Assembly (NCBI GenBank): GCA_050297855.1
Contig: JBNKTC010000009.1
Span: 52,729 to 116,728 of the forward strand
Reading direction: 5' to 3'
DNA: 64,000 nt
Origin: SZUA-545 sp050297855
GTDB taxonomy: Bacteria; Campylobacterota; Campylobacteria; Campylobacterales; SZUA-545
Shown here: in pieces, positions 15,662 through 24,651 of the stretch
Position numbering within the stretch: position 1 is the first letter of the stretch
Layout of the letters: each line of letters begins with the position of its first letter
Made by a program: the position numbers and the translations under genes
The notes under the pieces: generated by a model
The model's database searches: none
What the model saw: the letters and a program-made list of their open reading frames with translations, nothing else
Told to the model about the DNA's origin: nothing

Positions 15662-15738
15662 AACTTCCTTCACAACTTTTTTCTGAAAGAAGTCTATTTT
15701 ACAAACGTAATTATATCCAGTCAACAATAAGGCGGCGA

Positions 15739-16653
15739 ATGTTCGAAAAGCTGATAGAAAAACTAAAAAACGATACCTATATCACCCTGGAGACGACACC
15801 GGGCCACAGTGCGACGTTTCAGAATGTCATCGACAAGATCGAAAGCCTGGATATCGTCGACAAACTTGACGGGTTTACGACGACGGACAACCCCCTGGCC
15901 AAACTCAAATACAACGCCATCCTGGCTGCCATCAAGCTGCAGAGTGCGTTTAACAAACCGGCCATCGCCACGATGAGTATGCGGGATAAAAACCTCCTTG
16001 CCCTCCAGTCGGACATCCTGGGAGCCAACGAGTTCGATGTCAGGAGCTTCCTGATGGTCACGGGCGACCCGGCCAAGATGAGCGACCAGCCCGATGTCAA
16101 GGGGGTCTTCGAAGCCGACAGTACGATGCTGCTCAATATCGTCAAGTACTTTAACGCCGGGATCGACTACGCGGGCAAACAGCTCAGCGTCGCGCCCAGA
16201 CCGATCTACCCCTTCGCCGTCTCCAACGCCTACAGCAAAAACTTCAGGAATATCCAGAAGAAGATGCACAAAAAGATCGAAAACGGGGCGGTCGGCATCA
16301 TCACCCAGCCGGTCTACAACATGGAAAACGCCTGCAAGCTGATCGAGATCTTCAACGAAGCCAAGAGCAGCTTCAGCGACGAACGCAAAGAGGCGCAGCT
16401 GATCCTGGGGCTCTTCCCCATCACACGGCTGAAAACGGCCCAGTTCCTCGCCTCGCATGTCCCCGGCATCCATGTGCCCAACGAGTGGGTCGACCGCCTT
16501 TTTGAGGCCAATAAGATCTCCGAAGAGGAGGAGAAAAAGGTCGGGTCCGGTCTGAGTGTGGATATGTATAAATCGTTATTGAAAGAGCACCCGAAGGTGC
16601 ATATTATGACGGCGAACCGGTTCGAGATCGCCAAGGAGCTGCTGGAGAGTTAA
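15739..16653 (+). CDS. Methylenetetrahydrofolate reductase-like protein
   Basis: This 304-residue TIM-barrel protein begins MFEKLIEKLKNDTYITLETT, followed by PGH; the family typically has a conserved Glu here in the E-x-x-P-P-like segment. KLDGFTTTDNPLAKLK, VTGDP, and GIITQPVYN are shared with MetF/MTHFR proteins that reduce 5,10-methylene-THF for methionine synthesis. It is shorter and more divergent than E. coli MetF, so I give no gene symbol. The frame is open from 15616; the ATG at 15739 is chosen for its AAGGCGG site and for leaving out a leader that overlaps the repeat. Its stop overlaps the cheW stop (convergent). Confidence 0.8.
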   Translation: MFEKLIEKLKNDTYITLETTPGHSATFQNVIDKIESLDIVDKLDGFTTTDNPLAKLKYNAILAAIKLQSAFNKPAIATMSMRDKNLLALQSDILGANEFDVRSFLMVTGDPAKMSDQPDVKGVFEADSTMLLNIVKYFNAGIDYAGKQLSVAPRPIYPFAVSNAYSKNFRNIQKKMHKKIENGAVGIITQPVYNMENACKLIEIFNEAKSSFSDERKEAQLILGLFPITRLKTAQFLASHVPGIHVPNEWVDRLFEANKISEEEEKKVGSGLSVDMYKSLLKEHPKVHIMTANRFEIAKELLES

Positions 16654-17168
16654 GAGGCGGCTTCCTCGGCTCCCCGTTTTTTCAGCAGTGAGTCGACTTT
16701 GAGGATCGTGAGGATCTTGTCCTCTTTTTTACCGACACCGTAGATGTGGTTGTCCTCGTTGGCCATGTTTTCCGGGATCGGTTCGATATTGGACTCTTTG
16801 ATCCGCAGGGCTTCGGTCAGCTTGTCGATAATAAACCCGCTCACCTGGTCTTTGCTCTTAATGACGATAAATCGCGTCTCGTCCGTATACTTCTGCTTCG
16901 GATAGCCGAACTTCTGGCGCAGGTCGATGAGCGGGATGACGCTGCCGCGCAGGTTGAAGACCCCGATGACGTACGGAGGCGTGTGGGGGACCCGCGTACT
17001 CTCGATCGGTTTGATGATCTCCTGGATCGTCAGGATCGGCACGGCAAACTCTTCGTTGCCGACCATAAACCCGACCAGCTGGACGATATCGTCTTCAGCA
17101 GTCTCTTCGGGTGCGTTCTTCTGCTTCTGCTGGTTTTTAAGAACCTGTTTTAGTTTCTCGTTACTCAT
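16650..17168 (-). CDS. cheW: Chemotaxis coupling protein CheW
   Basis: CheW bridges chemoreceptors and CheA at polar arrays. The 172-residue protein has a Lys/Gln-rich N-terminal extension and then the CheW SH3-like double barrel (VGFMVGNEEFAVPILTIQEI..., VIGVFNLRGSVIPLIDLR). Its ATG overlaps the cheA stop (ATGA). It is the last gene of cheV-cheA-cheW, the order known in Campylobacter jejuni. Confidence 0.95.
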   Translation of the reverse strand: MSNEKLKQVLKNQQKQKNAPEETAEDDIVQLVGFMVGNEEFAVPILTIQEIIKPIESTRVPHTPPYVIGVFNLRGSVIPLIDLRQKFGYPKQKYTDETRFIVIKSKDQVSGFIIDKLTEALRIKESNIEPIPENMANEDNHIYGVGKKEDKILTILKVDSLLKKRGAEEAAS

Positions 17169-19567
17169 GACGGCATCTCCACATTGTAGTTAATATTTCG
17201 TTTGACAACATTCATCAGGTAATCCGGTGAATACGGCTTGGTGATATATTCGCTCATGCCGACCTCGACCCCGCGCATACGGTCGGTCTTGCTGGTTCGT
17301 GACGTGACCGCGATCAGCGGCAGGCTTCTGAAACGGCTGAACTGGCGGATCTCGTTAGCCAGTGTGTAGCCGTCCATCTTCGGCATCTCGATGTCGATCA
17401 GCAGGGCATCAAAATCCTCGTCGCTCGATTTGACGATATTGAGCGCCTCCTGGCCGTCGGCCGCCTCCACGATCGTCACGCCAAGCGGTTCGATCGATTT
17501 TTTCATGATCGTACGGTCCGTTTTACTGTCGTCGATCACCATGATGCGGTAGTCTTCGGGCTTCTCTTTTTTCTTCGCCCCTTTGCTGCTGCTGGTGTCT
17601 TTTCCGATACTGGATTTGACGCGCTTGGACATGTGCATCAATACACCCACGTCGGCGATCAGGGTGACGCGGCCGTCGCCCCGGATCGTCGCACCGGCGA
17701 TCCCTTCGATATCCTGGAGGTAGTCACCCAGGGATTTGATAACGATCTCCTCCTGGCCGACCAGCTCGTCGACGATAAGGCCGAGCTTCTGCTCGGCAAG
17801 GCCCAGGACGACGACATAGGTAAAGCCGCGCCCTTCCATCGTGGATTCGACCCCGAAGAGGTCGGAGAGTTTGACCAGGGAGAGGACCTCGTCACGCAGG
17901 CGCATGACCGATTTTCCTTCGACGGTATAAATATCGTACTCGGAGATACGGACCGTTTCGAGGACGGACGCCAGAGGGATCGCGTAGAACTCCTCCTGGA
18001 CACCGACCATAAGGGCCTGGATGATCGCCAGGGTCAGCGGGATCTTCAGCTTGATGATGGAGCCCTTGCCCAGTTCGCTGTCAATATCGATGATCCCGTT
18101 GAGTTTTTCGATGTTAGTCTTGACGACGTCCATACCCACACCCCGTCCGGAGACGTTGGTGACCTTGGCCGCTGTAGAGAAACCGGGACGGAAGATAAGG
18201 GCAAACGCCTCTTTGTCGCTCATCGTATCGGCTTCACGCTCGTTGATCAGGCCTTTTTCCAGGGCCTTGGACTTGAGCATGTCTACATCGAGCCCTTTCC
18301 CGTCATCCTGGATCTCGATGACGATGCTGTTACCTTCGTTGTAGGCTTTGAGGTTGACGATACCCAGTTCCGGTTTGCCTTTGGCCACACGGTCTTCGGG
18401 TGATTCGATCCCGTGGTCCGCGGAGTTACGGATGATGTGGACCAACGGATCGCCGATGACCTCGACGATGGACTTGTCCAGCTCCGTCTCTTCACCAGAG
18501 ATGCGCAGTTCGATCTTCTTGCCCAGCTCCCTGGAGAGGTCGCGGATCATACGCGGGAACTTGTTGAAGACTTTACCGATGGCGAGCATCCGTGTCTTCA
18601 TAACCGCCATCTGCAGGTCGGTCGTGACCATGGAGACGGAGGAGACGACCTGGTTCAGTTCTTCCAGGAACTGTTCCCCTTCGTAGCGCTCTTCGACATC
18701 GTCGTAGATCTTGAGCAGGCGGTTTTTCCCGAGGACAAGCTCCCCGATCAGGTTCATCAGGTGGTCCAGGCGGTTGACGTCGACCCGGATCGTCTGTTCG
18801 ACTGTCGTGACGTGGGTCTCTTTCTGGTCCTTGTCGCTCGGTTCGGCTTTGGCTGCCGGTTTGGGCGCAGCGGGTTTAGGCGCTTCGGCAGCTGGCTTGG
18901 GCGCCTCGGGTTCCGGTGCGGGTGCCTCCTCTTTGGGGGCTTCGGCAGCCGGTGCCGGTTCGGCGGCGGCCTCGCCACCCTCTTCCGCTTTCTTCTCGGC
19001 ACGGCGCTTGGCATCCTCTTCCTGGCGCTGTTTGAGAAGACGTTCGATCTCCGCCTCGACCTCGTCGTCGCTCATGTTGGCATAGTCGGGTTCCTCTTCG
19101 GCAGCGGCCTCTTCCGCCGGAGCCTCGGCTGCCGCAGGCGCTTCGGATGCAGCAGCTGCTGCCGCGTCGGGGGACTCCCCGCTGGAGATGGCGTCGAGTT
19201 TGACGACGACCGGTTCGATATCGATGCCCGCTTCCGTATCGTTTCCATTGTCACGGATGGAGCCGAGCAGGCCTTTCATCATATCGATGGATTCCAGGAC
19301 GACGTCCATGACCTCGGGTGAGATCTGAAGCTCGGCACGGCGCGCTTTGTTGAGGACGTCTTCCATGTGGTGAGTCAGTCTCGTTAGAATATCAAAGTTT
19401 AGAAATGATGAAGACCCTTTGATCGTGTGTGCGACCCGGAAGATCCCGTTAAGCAGGTCCAGGTCATCCGGTCGTGATTCCAGCTCGACCAGGTCCTGGT
19501 CCAGCTGTTCGATCATCTCGAATGCTTCGATCAAAAAATCTTGGGTTAACTCCTGTAGTTCATCCAT
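17165..19567 (-). CDS. cheA: Chemotaxis histidine kinase CheA with fused C-terminal receiver (CheAY)
   Basis: In this 800-residue protein the HPt domain carries phospho-acceptor H47 (RVAHTIKGS), then there is a long Ala/Pro/Glu linker (about 130-250), P3 dimerisation (RLDHLMNLIGELVLGKNRLL), the HATPase with IIRNSADHGIE, DDGKGLD and GRGVGMDVV, a CheW-like P5 domain, and a receiver from about 680 with VIDDSK and LLIDIEMPKMDG. Receiver fusion is typical of Campylobacterota and is thought to act as a phosphate sink. It lies between cheV (15-base gap) and cheW (overlap). Confidence 0.96.
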   Translation of the reverse strand: MDELQELTQDFLIEAFEMIEQLDQDLVELESRPDDLDLLNGIFRVAHTIKGSSSFLNFDILTRLTHHMEDVLNKARRAELQISPEVMDVVLESIDMMKGLLGSIRDNGNDTEAGIDIEPVVVKLDAISSGESPDAAAAAASEAPAAAEAPAEEAAAEEEPDYANMSDDEVEAEIERLLKQRQEEDAKRRAEKKAEEGGEAAAEPAPAAEAPKEEAPAPEPEAPKPAAEAPKPAAPKPAAKAEPSDKDQKETHVTTVEQTIRVDVNRLDHLMNLIGELVLGKNRLLKIYDDVEERYEGEQFLEELNQVVSSVSMVTTDLQMAVMKTRMLAIGKVFNKFPRMIRDLSRELGKKIELRISGEETELDKSIVEVIGDPLVHIIRNSADHGIESPEDRVAKGKPELGIVNLKAYNEGNSIVIEIQDDGKGLDVDMLKSKALEKGLINEREADTMSDKEAFALIFRPGFSTAAKVTNVSGRGVGMDVVKTNIEKLNGIIDIDSELGKGSIIKLKIPLTLAIIQALMVGVQEEFYAIPLASVLETVRISEYDIYTVEGKSVMRLRDEVLSLVKLSDLFGVESTMEGRGFTYVVVLGLAEQKLGLIVDELVGQEEIVIKSLGDYLQDIEGIAGATIRGDGRVTLIADVGVLMHMSKRVKSSIGKDTSSSKGAKKKEKPEDYRIMVIDDSKTDRTIMKKSIEPLGVTIVEAADGQEALNIVKSSDEDFDALLIDIEMPKMDGYTLANEIRQFSRFRSLPLIAVTSRTSKTDRMRGVEVGMSEYITKPYSPDYLMNVVKRNINYNVEMPS

Positions 19568-19582
19568 GACACGTTTCCTCTG

Positions 19583-20527
19583 TTAGTTTTTAATATGGGC
19601 TTTTAGAATTTTGGCGATCTCCGGGTAGAAGACGCTGGCATCGAATTTCACAAGGTAGCCTTCTCCCCCTGCACTCTTACCGCGCATATCACTGAAGTGA
19701 TCGCTGATGGAAGAGTTGAATACGATCGGTATTTTGGCGAAACGCGGGTCTTCTTTGACCTTGGCCGCGAAGTGGAACCCGTCCATCTTCGGCATCTCGA
19801 CGTCGCTGATGATGATCTTGAGGTATTTGTCCAGGTCCTCGCCGTGGTGTTCGTAAAGGTCTTCCAGTTTTTTCAGACCGGTTTCACCGTCGGTGGCTTC
19901 GATCACTTCGAGTCCCATATGCTCAAGGGAGTCTTTGACGATCTTTCTGGCCGTCAGGCTGTCATCCAGCACCAGGGCTTTCCCGCTGAACTGCTCCAGT
20001 TCGATGTCGGGATTGATCTCCGGATGGTAGAGGCCGAGCTCCTGGACGATGGACTCGAAATCGAGGATCAGGAGGACGTCGTCGTTCTCTATACGGGTGA
20101 CCCCTGTGATCTTGCTCTTGTCCAGGGCACCCTGGCCGGTGTTAAAGGAGGCGGGCTCGATATCGCTCCAATTGATACGGCGGATCCGTTTGGCTTCGTT
20201 GACGATAAAGCCGATCAGGATACCGTTGAACTCGGCGATGATGATCCGCTCTTTTTTCTTATACTCTTCGGGGACCTCGATGCTCATCCACTTGGCGAGG
20301 TTCACGACGGGGATCACGACGCCCCGCAGGTCGAAGATCCCTTCGATATATTCGGGGGAGCCGGGCAGTTCCGTCAGCTTCGGGATCTGGATGATCTCAC
20401 GGACTTTGGCGACATTGACACCGTAGATGCCCTCGTAGGTCGAATCTTTTACTTTTTTAAAAATACGAAAGTCGACAAGTTCCATCTCATTGCTTCCGAC
20501 CTTCAGTACGTCATCTTGGGACTTCAT
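19583..20527 (-). CDS. cheV: Chemotaxis adaptor CheV (CheW-receiver fusion)
   Basis: In this 314-residue protein the CheW-like domain covers about 15-165 (KVREIIQIPKLTELPGSPEY, IEGIFDLRGVVIPVVNLAKW) and the receiver about 185-310 (VLDDSLTARKIV, phospho-Asp in IIISDVEMPKMDG). It couples receptors to CheA with phosphorylation-tuned adaptation. It is first of the che genes and starts 2 bases after lpxH, so it may be transcribed from further upstream. Confidence 0.94.
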   Translation of the reverse strand: MKSQDDVLKVGSNEMELVDFRIFKKVKDSTYEGIYGVNVAKVREIIQIPKLTELPGSPEYIEGIFDLRGVVIPVVNLAKWMSIEVPEEYKKKERIIIAEFNGILIGFIVNEAKRIRRINWSDIEPASFNTGQGALDKSKITGVTRIENDDVLLILDFESIVQELGLYHPEINPDIELEQFSGKALVLDDSLTARKIVKDSLEHMGLEVIEATDGETGLKKLEDLYEHHGEDLDKYLKIIISDVEMPKMDGFHFAAKVKEDPRFAKIPIVFNSSISDHFSDMRGKSAGGEGYLVKFDASVFYPEIAKILKAHIKN

Positions 20528-20529
20528 AA

Positions 20530-21258
20530 CTACCTCTTATATTGATTCGCATGCATGCTTATCTTGTCTTGGGCCGATTCTACAACAGAATAACTTTGAT
20601 TACAAGCAAAACCGTCCACGTTAAAATACAGCTGCTGGCCGTACTTTATCGACACTCCCTGATGGTAGTGTCCTTCTATGACAACATCAGCATTTTGGAG
20701 ATTTTTTTTAATTTTTTTGCCGATGAAGGCTTCAAAACCGTCAAATCTCCGGCACAGTCTTTTAGCCTTCAATTTCTGTTCCGTTTTTTTGACATACCAG
20801 TTATTTATAAAATTAAATGATACCAGGTGGACAAAAGTGATAAAAAAGTAGTTGCGTGCCAGGCGCGTCATGACATTGTGCCTTGGGCTCTCGTCAAAAT
20901 CGCCGTGGCTGAGGGCGACACGCTTGCCGTTCAGCTCGAAGAGCATCGGCTGCTTTGCAAGGGGGACGTAGGTGATGTTTTTGATCTTTCCATCCAGCAG
21001 GAAGTCATGGTTGCCTTCAAAAAAGTAGACCTCTGTCTTCTCCCCCAACGCTTCGATGACATCGATAAGCGGACGGTTCTTCTCCATGAGGTAGGGGAAG
21101 ATGCCGATCAGGAAGTCAAAGATATCCCCCATCAAAAAGAGCTGGGGCGGCGGGGTCTTGAGAAAATCCTGCAGTAAAAAAAGGAGCGCGTCGCGCTCCT
21201 CGTGGTAATGGGCATCGGCAATAAAGACCGCACCCGGCTTGATCGTTTTAGGGGACAT
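20530..21258 (-). CDS. lpxH: UDP-2,3-diacylglucosamine diphosphatase-like metallophosphoesterase
   Basis: LpxH-type enzymes hydrolyse UDP-diacylglucosamine to lipid X in lipid A synthesis. The 242-residue calcineurin-fold protein has D15-x-H17 (FIADAHYH), GDIFDF, GNHDF, SHGD and GHYHQG, the complete metal-ligand set. It overlaps argC by 11 bases, and lpxB is in the same run, supporting a lipid A role. The first motif (ADAHYH) differs from the usual SDLHL, so a related phosphoesterase cannot be excluded. Confidence 0.8.
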   Translation of the reverse strand: MSPKTIKPGAVFIADAHYHEERDALLFLLQDFLKTPPPQLFLMGDIFDFLIGIFPYLMEKNRPLIDVIEALGEKTEVYFFEGNHDFLLDGKIKNITYVPLAKQPMLFELNGKRVALSHGDFDESPRHNVMTRLARNYFFITFVHLVSFNFINNWYVKKTEQKLKAKRLCRRFDGFEAFIGKKIKKNLQNADVVIEGHYHQGVSIKYGQQLYFNVDGFACNQSYSVVESAQDKISMHANQYKR

Positions 21259-22255
21259 AGGCGATGACAGGTATGCCCATATCTTCGGGGTATCCGCACA
21301 TCAGGTTGGCATTGACCACCGCAGCGGACGACGCCCCTTTGAGAAGGTTGTCGATGGCGGAGGAGACAAAGAGCAGGCTCCCCTTCTGCTTGACGTAGAT
21401 GTCGCAGAAATTGGTCCCCGCGACGTTTTTGATCTCCACCGGGGTCTCGCGGACCCGTACGAACGGCTCGCCGGCATAGAACTCTTTGATCACACTTTCG
21501 GCGTCGATGACACAGTTGAGTTTCAGATAGGCCGAAACCAGCATCCCGCGTGTCACGGGGATAAGCTGAGGCACGAACATCACATCGAACTCTTTATCCG
21601 AGACCTTCAGAAGCTTCTCTTTGATCTCGGGAGCGTGGCGGTGGGTAACCGGGGTATAGGCGAACATGTTCTCGTTAATGCGTGCGAAATGGGTCGTGTC
21701 CACACACTTTTTTCCCGCCCCGCTGACGCCGCTTTTGGCGTCGATGAAGATCGGGCTGCTCTCGTCGACATATTTCAAAAACGGCAGGAGTGCCAGGACC
21801 GATGCCGTGGGATAGCATCCGGGATTGGCCACGAGGGAGCAGTTTTTCAGCTCGTCTCGGTAGATCTCGGGCATCCCGTAGACCGCTTCTTCCAGGTTGT
21901 CGGGGTCGACATGCTCGGTATAGTGGGCTTCGTAGGTCTCCAGGTCGAGGCGGTAGTCGGCGGAGAGATCCACGACCTTGACGCCCAGTTCCAGCAGCTC
22001 TTTGGCCACCGGCATGGATGTCTTGTGCGGCAGGGCCAGGAAGGCCAGATCCGCCTCCTTGGCCACCTCGGTGCAGTCGAGCTTATGGACCGGCAGCGTC
22101 TTGACCGACGCAAACGCAGGGTGCAGCTCCTCCAGGGTCACGCCCCCCTCGCTGGTGGCCAGGTGGGTGATGTTAAACCCCGGGTGAGCATGGAGCATCT
22201 TGATCAGCTCCAGCCCCGTAAAACCGCTTGCCCCGATAACCGCTACGTTTTTCAT
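21248..22255 (-). CDS. argC: N-acetyl-gamma-glutamyl-phosphate reductase
   Basis: It reduces N-acetylglutamyl phosphate to the semialdehyde in arginine synthesis. The 335-residue protein has the NAD(P)-binding start VAVIGASGFTGLEL, VDLSADYRL, and catalytic C147 in VANPGCYPTA. It is separated from dut by one base and overlaps lpxH by 11. Confidence 0.95.
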   Translation of the reverse strand: MKNVAVIGASGFTGLELIKMLHAHPGFNITHLATSEGGVTLEELHPAFASVKTLPVHKLDCTEVAKEADLAFLALPHKTSMPVAKELLELGVKVVDLSADYRLDLETYEAHYTEHVDPDNLEEAVYGMPEIYRDELKNCSLVANPGCYPTASVLALLPFLKYVDESSPIFIDAKSGVSGAGKKCVDTTHFARINENMFAYTPVTHRHAPEIKEKLLKVSDKEFDVMFVPQLIPVTRGMLVSAYLKLNCVIDAESVIKEFYAGEPFVRVRETPVEIKNVAGTNFCDIYVKQKGSLLFVSSAIDNLLKGASSAAVVNANLMCGYPEDMGIPVIAYVP

Positions 22256-22256
22256 A

Positions 22257-22685
22257 CTATTTTCCCGTACTTCCGAAACCGCCGGCTCCGCGGGCCGTTT
22301 CGTTCAGGTCGTCCACTTCGGCAAAACTGGCCTGGATCACGGCCTGGACGACGCCCTGGGCGATACGCTCGCCTTTTTTGATCATAAAGCTCTCGCTGCC
22401 GTGGTTGATGAGCAGCACCATCACCTCGCCGCGGTAGTCGCTGTCGACGGTCCCGGGGGTGTTAAGGACGGTGATCCCGTGCTTGAACGCCAGGCCGCTG
22501 CGCGGTCGGATCTGAAGCTCGTAACCCGGTTCCAGGGCCATGGCAAGGCCTGTCTTGACGAGGGCGCGCTGCCCCGGACTGATCTCGTGGTCCTCGACGG
22601 AGTGGAGGTCAAAACCCGCCGCTTCGTGGCTCTGGTACGCCGGGATATGGGCATCGGGGTGCAGTTTTTTGATCGCGATCTTCAT
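22257..22685 (-). CDS. dut: dUTP diphosphatase
   Basis: This 142-residue trimeric dUTPase has the ordered motifs AAGFDLHS, IRPRSGLAFKHGI, TPGTVDSDYRGEV and the C-terminal RGAGGFGSTG. It keeps uracil out of DNA and makes dUMP. The ATG directly follows the greA stop (TAAATG), so translation is probably coupled. Confidence 0.96.
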   Translation of the reverse strand: MKIAIKKLHPDAHIPAYQSHEAAGFDLHSVEDHEISPGQRALVKTGLAMALEPGYELQIRPRSGLAFKHGITVLNTPGTVDSDYRGEVMVLLINHGSESFMIKKGERIAQGVVQAVIQASFAEVDDLNETARGAGGFGSTGK

Positions 22686-23171
22686 TTAAAACTCGATCGG
22701 CTTGTAATAGATTTCCAGGATCTCGAACTCTTTGGTCCCATTAGGCAGGTCAGCCATAATATCCATTCCGTCTTCTTTGCCCAGCAAAGCCCGTGCCAGG
22801 GGAGAGTTGAAGGAGATAAGGCCCTTTTCGACATTGCTCTCGACGGCACCGACGATCGTATACTCCAGCTCCTCTTCCGTCTCCAGGTCCAGGACCTTGA
22901 CCGTGGAACCGAAGCTGACCTTTTTATGCGGCAGCGTAGAGGGGTCGATCACCTGTGCCTTTCCGACGTACTCCTGCAGCAGAGCGAGGCGCTTTTCCAT
23001 ATGGACCTGCTTCTCTTTGGCCGCGTGGTACTCGGCATTCTCCTTGAGGTCACCGTGCTCTTTGGCCGTGGCGATCTCCTCGGCGATGGCGTTTCGTTCG
23101 ACGTTTTTGAGGTGCTCAAGCTCTTTGGTGATCTTTTCATACCCCTGGGCGGTCATCGGCTCCTTATCCAT
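22686..23171 (-). CDS. greA: Transcript cleavage factor GreA
   Basis: This 161-residue GreA has an N-terminal coiled coil (YEKITKELEHLKNVERNAIA, with the tip acidic residues in KEHGDLKENAEYHAAKEKQ) and a C-terminal FKBP-like domain ending in ILEIYYKPIEF. It rescues backtracked RNA polymerase. It overlaps lpxB by 8 bases. Confidence 0.95.
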   Translation of the reverse strand: MDKEPMTAQGYEKITKELEHLKNVERNAIAEEIATAKEHGDLKENAEYHAAKEKQVHMEKRLALLQEYVGKAQVIDPSTLPHKKVSFGSTVKVLDLETEEELEYTIVGAVESNVEKGLISFNSPLARALLGKEDGMDIMADLPNGTKEFEILEIYYKPIEF

Positions 23172-24210
23172 TACTATCCTTTATAATCCGTGCCACGTTT
23201 GCGCTGGCACCCTGTTTTGCTTTTAGAATCTGTCGTAATTGTACTGCATTGTCAATAAACTTTGCCCGGTCGTACTCCCGGTAGCTTTTAAGCAGATTTT
23301 CGGCTGAGACATCCTTTTGGAGGAACTCGGGATGAAGCGGCTCCTCCTTGGCAAAATAGCGGATCAGGTTGGCCAGCCCGACATAGGGCAGCCGCACCAG
23401 CATCCGGCCGATGAAATAGTCAAAGGCTTTGGCCTTGTAGACCAGGGTAAAGGGCGTGGCGATGATCGTCGCTTCCAGGGTCGCCGTCCCGGAACAGACG
23501 AAGGCAAAAGATGCTTCGTTCAGTACCGTATGGATGTCGTAACGGATCTCGAACCCGCTCGTATCGCCGTAGAGCTCTTCCAGGTCCCGTTCCCTGTACA
23601 TCTCGGGGACGGAGAGCAGTTTGCGCCCGGGGATCGCTTTGGCCACCTCCCGGTAGACGGGCATGAGGGCCGATATCTCCGCCCGGCGGCTTCCCGGCAA
23701 AAAGGCGACGGGGCCATCGTCTGGCCATTCGGTCTTGACCGTCTTGATCTCGTCCACAAGCGGGTTGCCCACAAACTGCGCCTTGTTCCAGAACTGCTCT
23801 TCAAACGGCAGGATCGCCAGCAGGTTGTCGCAGTACTTCTCCACCTTGGCGACCCGTTTCTTCTTCCACGCCCACACCTGGGGGAGGACATAGTAGGTGA
23901 TCGTCTTCTCAAAGCCCGTTTGCCGCAGCTCTCTGGCCATGGGAAGGTTAAAAGCCGGGGAATCGATCAGCAGTACCGCATCGCATTCATGGGCCAGGCG
24001 GGCCGTCTCTTTGAGGGCTTTTTTGGCTTTTTTGTAGATGCGCACGGCGTCGATGACCCCCATGATCCCGAATTCGCTTGAATCATACAGCGGTTCGAAG
24101 CCCAGGCTGCGGTCAAAGATACCGTAGAGTTCAACATCTTCCATGTGACTCAGCACCTCTTTTAGGTGTAGGTTGGCCGACGCCTCGAGGGCACAGACAA
24201 GTAGCTTCAT
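23164..24210 (-). CDS. lpxB: Lipid-A-disaccharide synthase
   Basis: A GT19-family enzyme that joins UDP-diacylglucosamine and lipid X. The 348-residue protein includes LLIDSPAFNLPMA, PQVWAWKKKRVAK, LPFE, VGNPLVDE, LPGSRRAEI and CSGTATLEATI, all LpxB hallmarks. It is a little shorter than the E. coli protein (about 380), as in other Campylobacterota. It heads the leftward run lpxB-greA-dut-argC-lpxH-cheV-cheA-cheW; GGGAGAA precedes the ATG. Confidence 0.93.
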   Translation of the reverse strand: MKLLVCALEASANLHLKEVLSHMEDVELYGIFDRSLGFEPLYDSSEFGIMGVIDAVRIYKKAKKALKETARLAHECDAVLLIDSPAFNLPMARELRQTGFEKTITYYVLPQVWAWKKKRVAKVEKYCDNLLAILPFEEQFWNKAQFVGNPLVDEIKTVKTEWPDDGPVAFLPGSRRAEISALMPVYREVAKAIPGRKLLSVPEMYRERDLEELYGDTSGFEIRYDIHTVLNEASFAFVCSGTATLEATIIATPFTLVYKAKAFDYFIGRMLVRLPYVGLANLIRYFAKEEPLHPEFLQKDVSAENLLKSYREYDRAKFIDNAVQLRQILKAKQGASANVARIIKDSNG

Positions 24211-24248
24211 TCGATTCTCCCGGAATATAGTGTGTAGAATGCTAATCT

Positions 24249-24281
24249 AATTTAGATAAATCCCCGTCTTTTATCTAAATT
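24249..24281. promoter_or_regulatory. Perfect 12-base-pair inverted repeat in the divergent lpxB/small-gene region
   Basis: AATTTAGATAAA (24249-24260) and its exact complement TTTATCTAAATT (24270-24281) are separated by nine bases. It lies between lpxB (minus) and a small membrane protein gene (plus), about 40 bases from each start, so it could be an operator or a leader hairpin. Confidence 0.5.
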
Positions 24282-24320
24282 TGACTAAACTGACCACGAC
24301 TTCAATTCAAGGAATCGATG

Positions 24321-24599
24321 ATGAAACAGTTGGTTTTGGCAATGAATCTCGCGTTGGGATGGGTGCTCGGCGCATTGGGATATGTCGTATTTGAATATAC
24401 GCTTTCGGGCAAGATGCTACCCGGCAGCGGCGACATGCTGATGATCGCCTTTCTGGCAGGAGTGGCTGTGGCACTCGTCCTGGTACTCGGTCTGCGGGTA
24501 CGCTACCTTGTCGGCAAAGGGCCCGACTATATCGTGGGGATCTACTCCCTGGCACTCTTTGCCCTGGTCGCTCTCGAGCTGATCCGCAGACAGTTCTAA
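24321..24599 (+). CDS. Small membrane protein with three predicted helices
   Basis: This 92-residue protein has hydrophobic segments near 2-24, 36-58 and 70-88 and short basic loops. I recognise no family. Of two adjacent ATGs, the second (24321) is preferred because AAGGA sits seven bases before it. It is a single gene followed by a hairpin and convergent with the ferredoxin gene. Confidence 0.6.
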   Translation: MKQLVLAMNLALGWVLGALGYVVFEYTLSGKMLPGSGDMLMIAFLAGVAVALVLVLGLRVRYLVGKGPDYIVGIYSLALFALVALELIRRQF

Positions 24600-24618
24600 G
24601 CCGTTTCGTTTTCTTCAC

Positions 24619-24641
24619 ACGCCTCTGTTTAGCAGAGGTGT
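24619..24641. terminator. Hairpin between convergent genes
   Basis: ACGCCTCTG (24619-24627) pairs with CAGAGGTGT (24633-24641) with one G-T pair and a TTTAG loop. The T tail is short on the plus strand (TTT). Confidence 0.5.
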
Positions 24642-24651
24642 TTCCCCTTAA

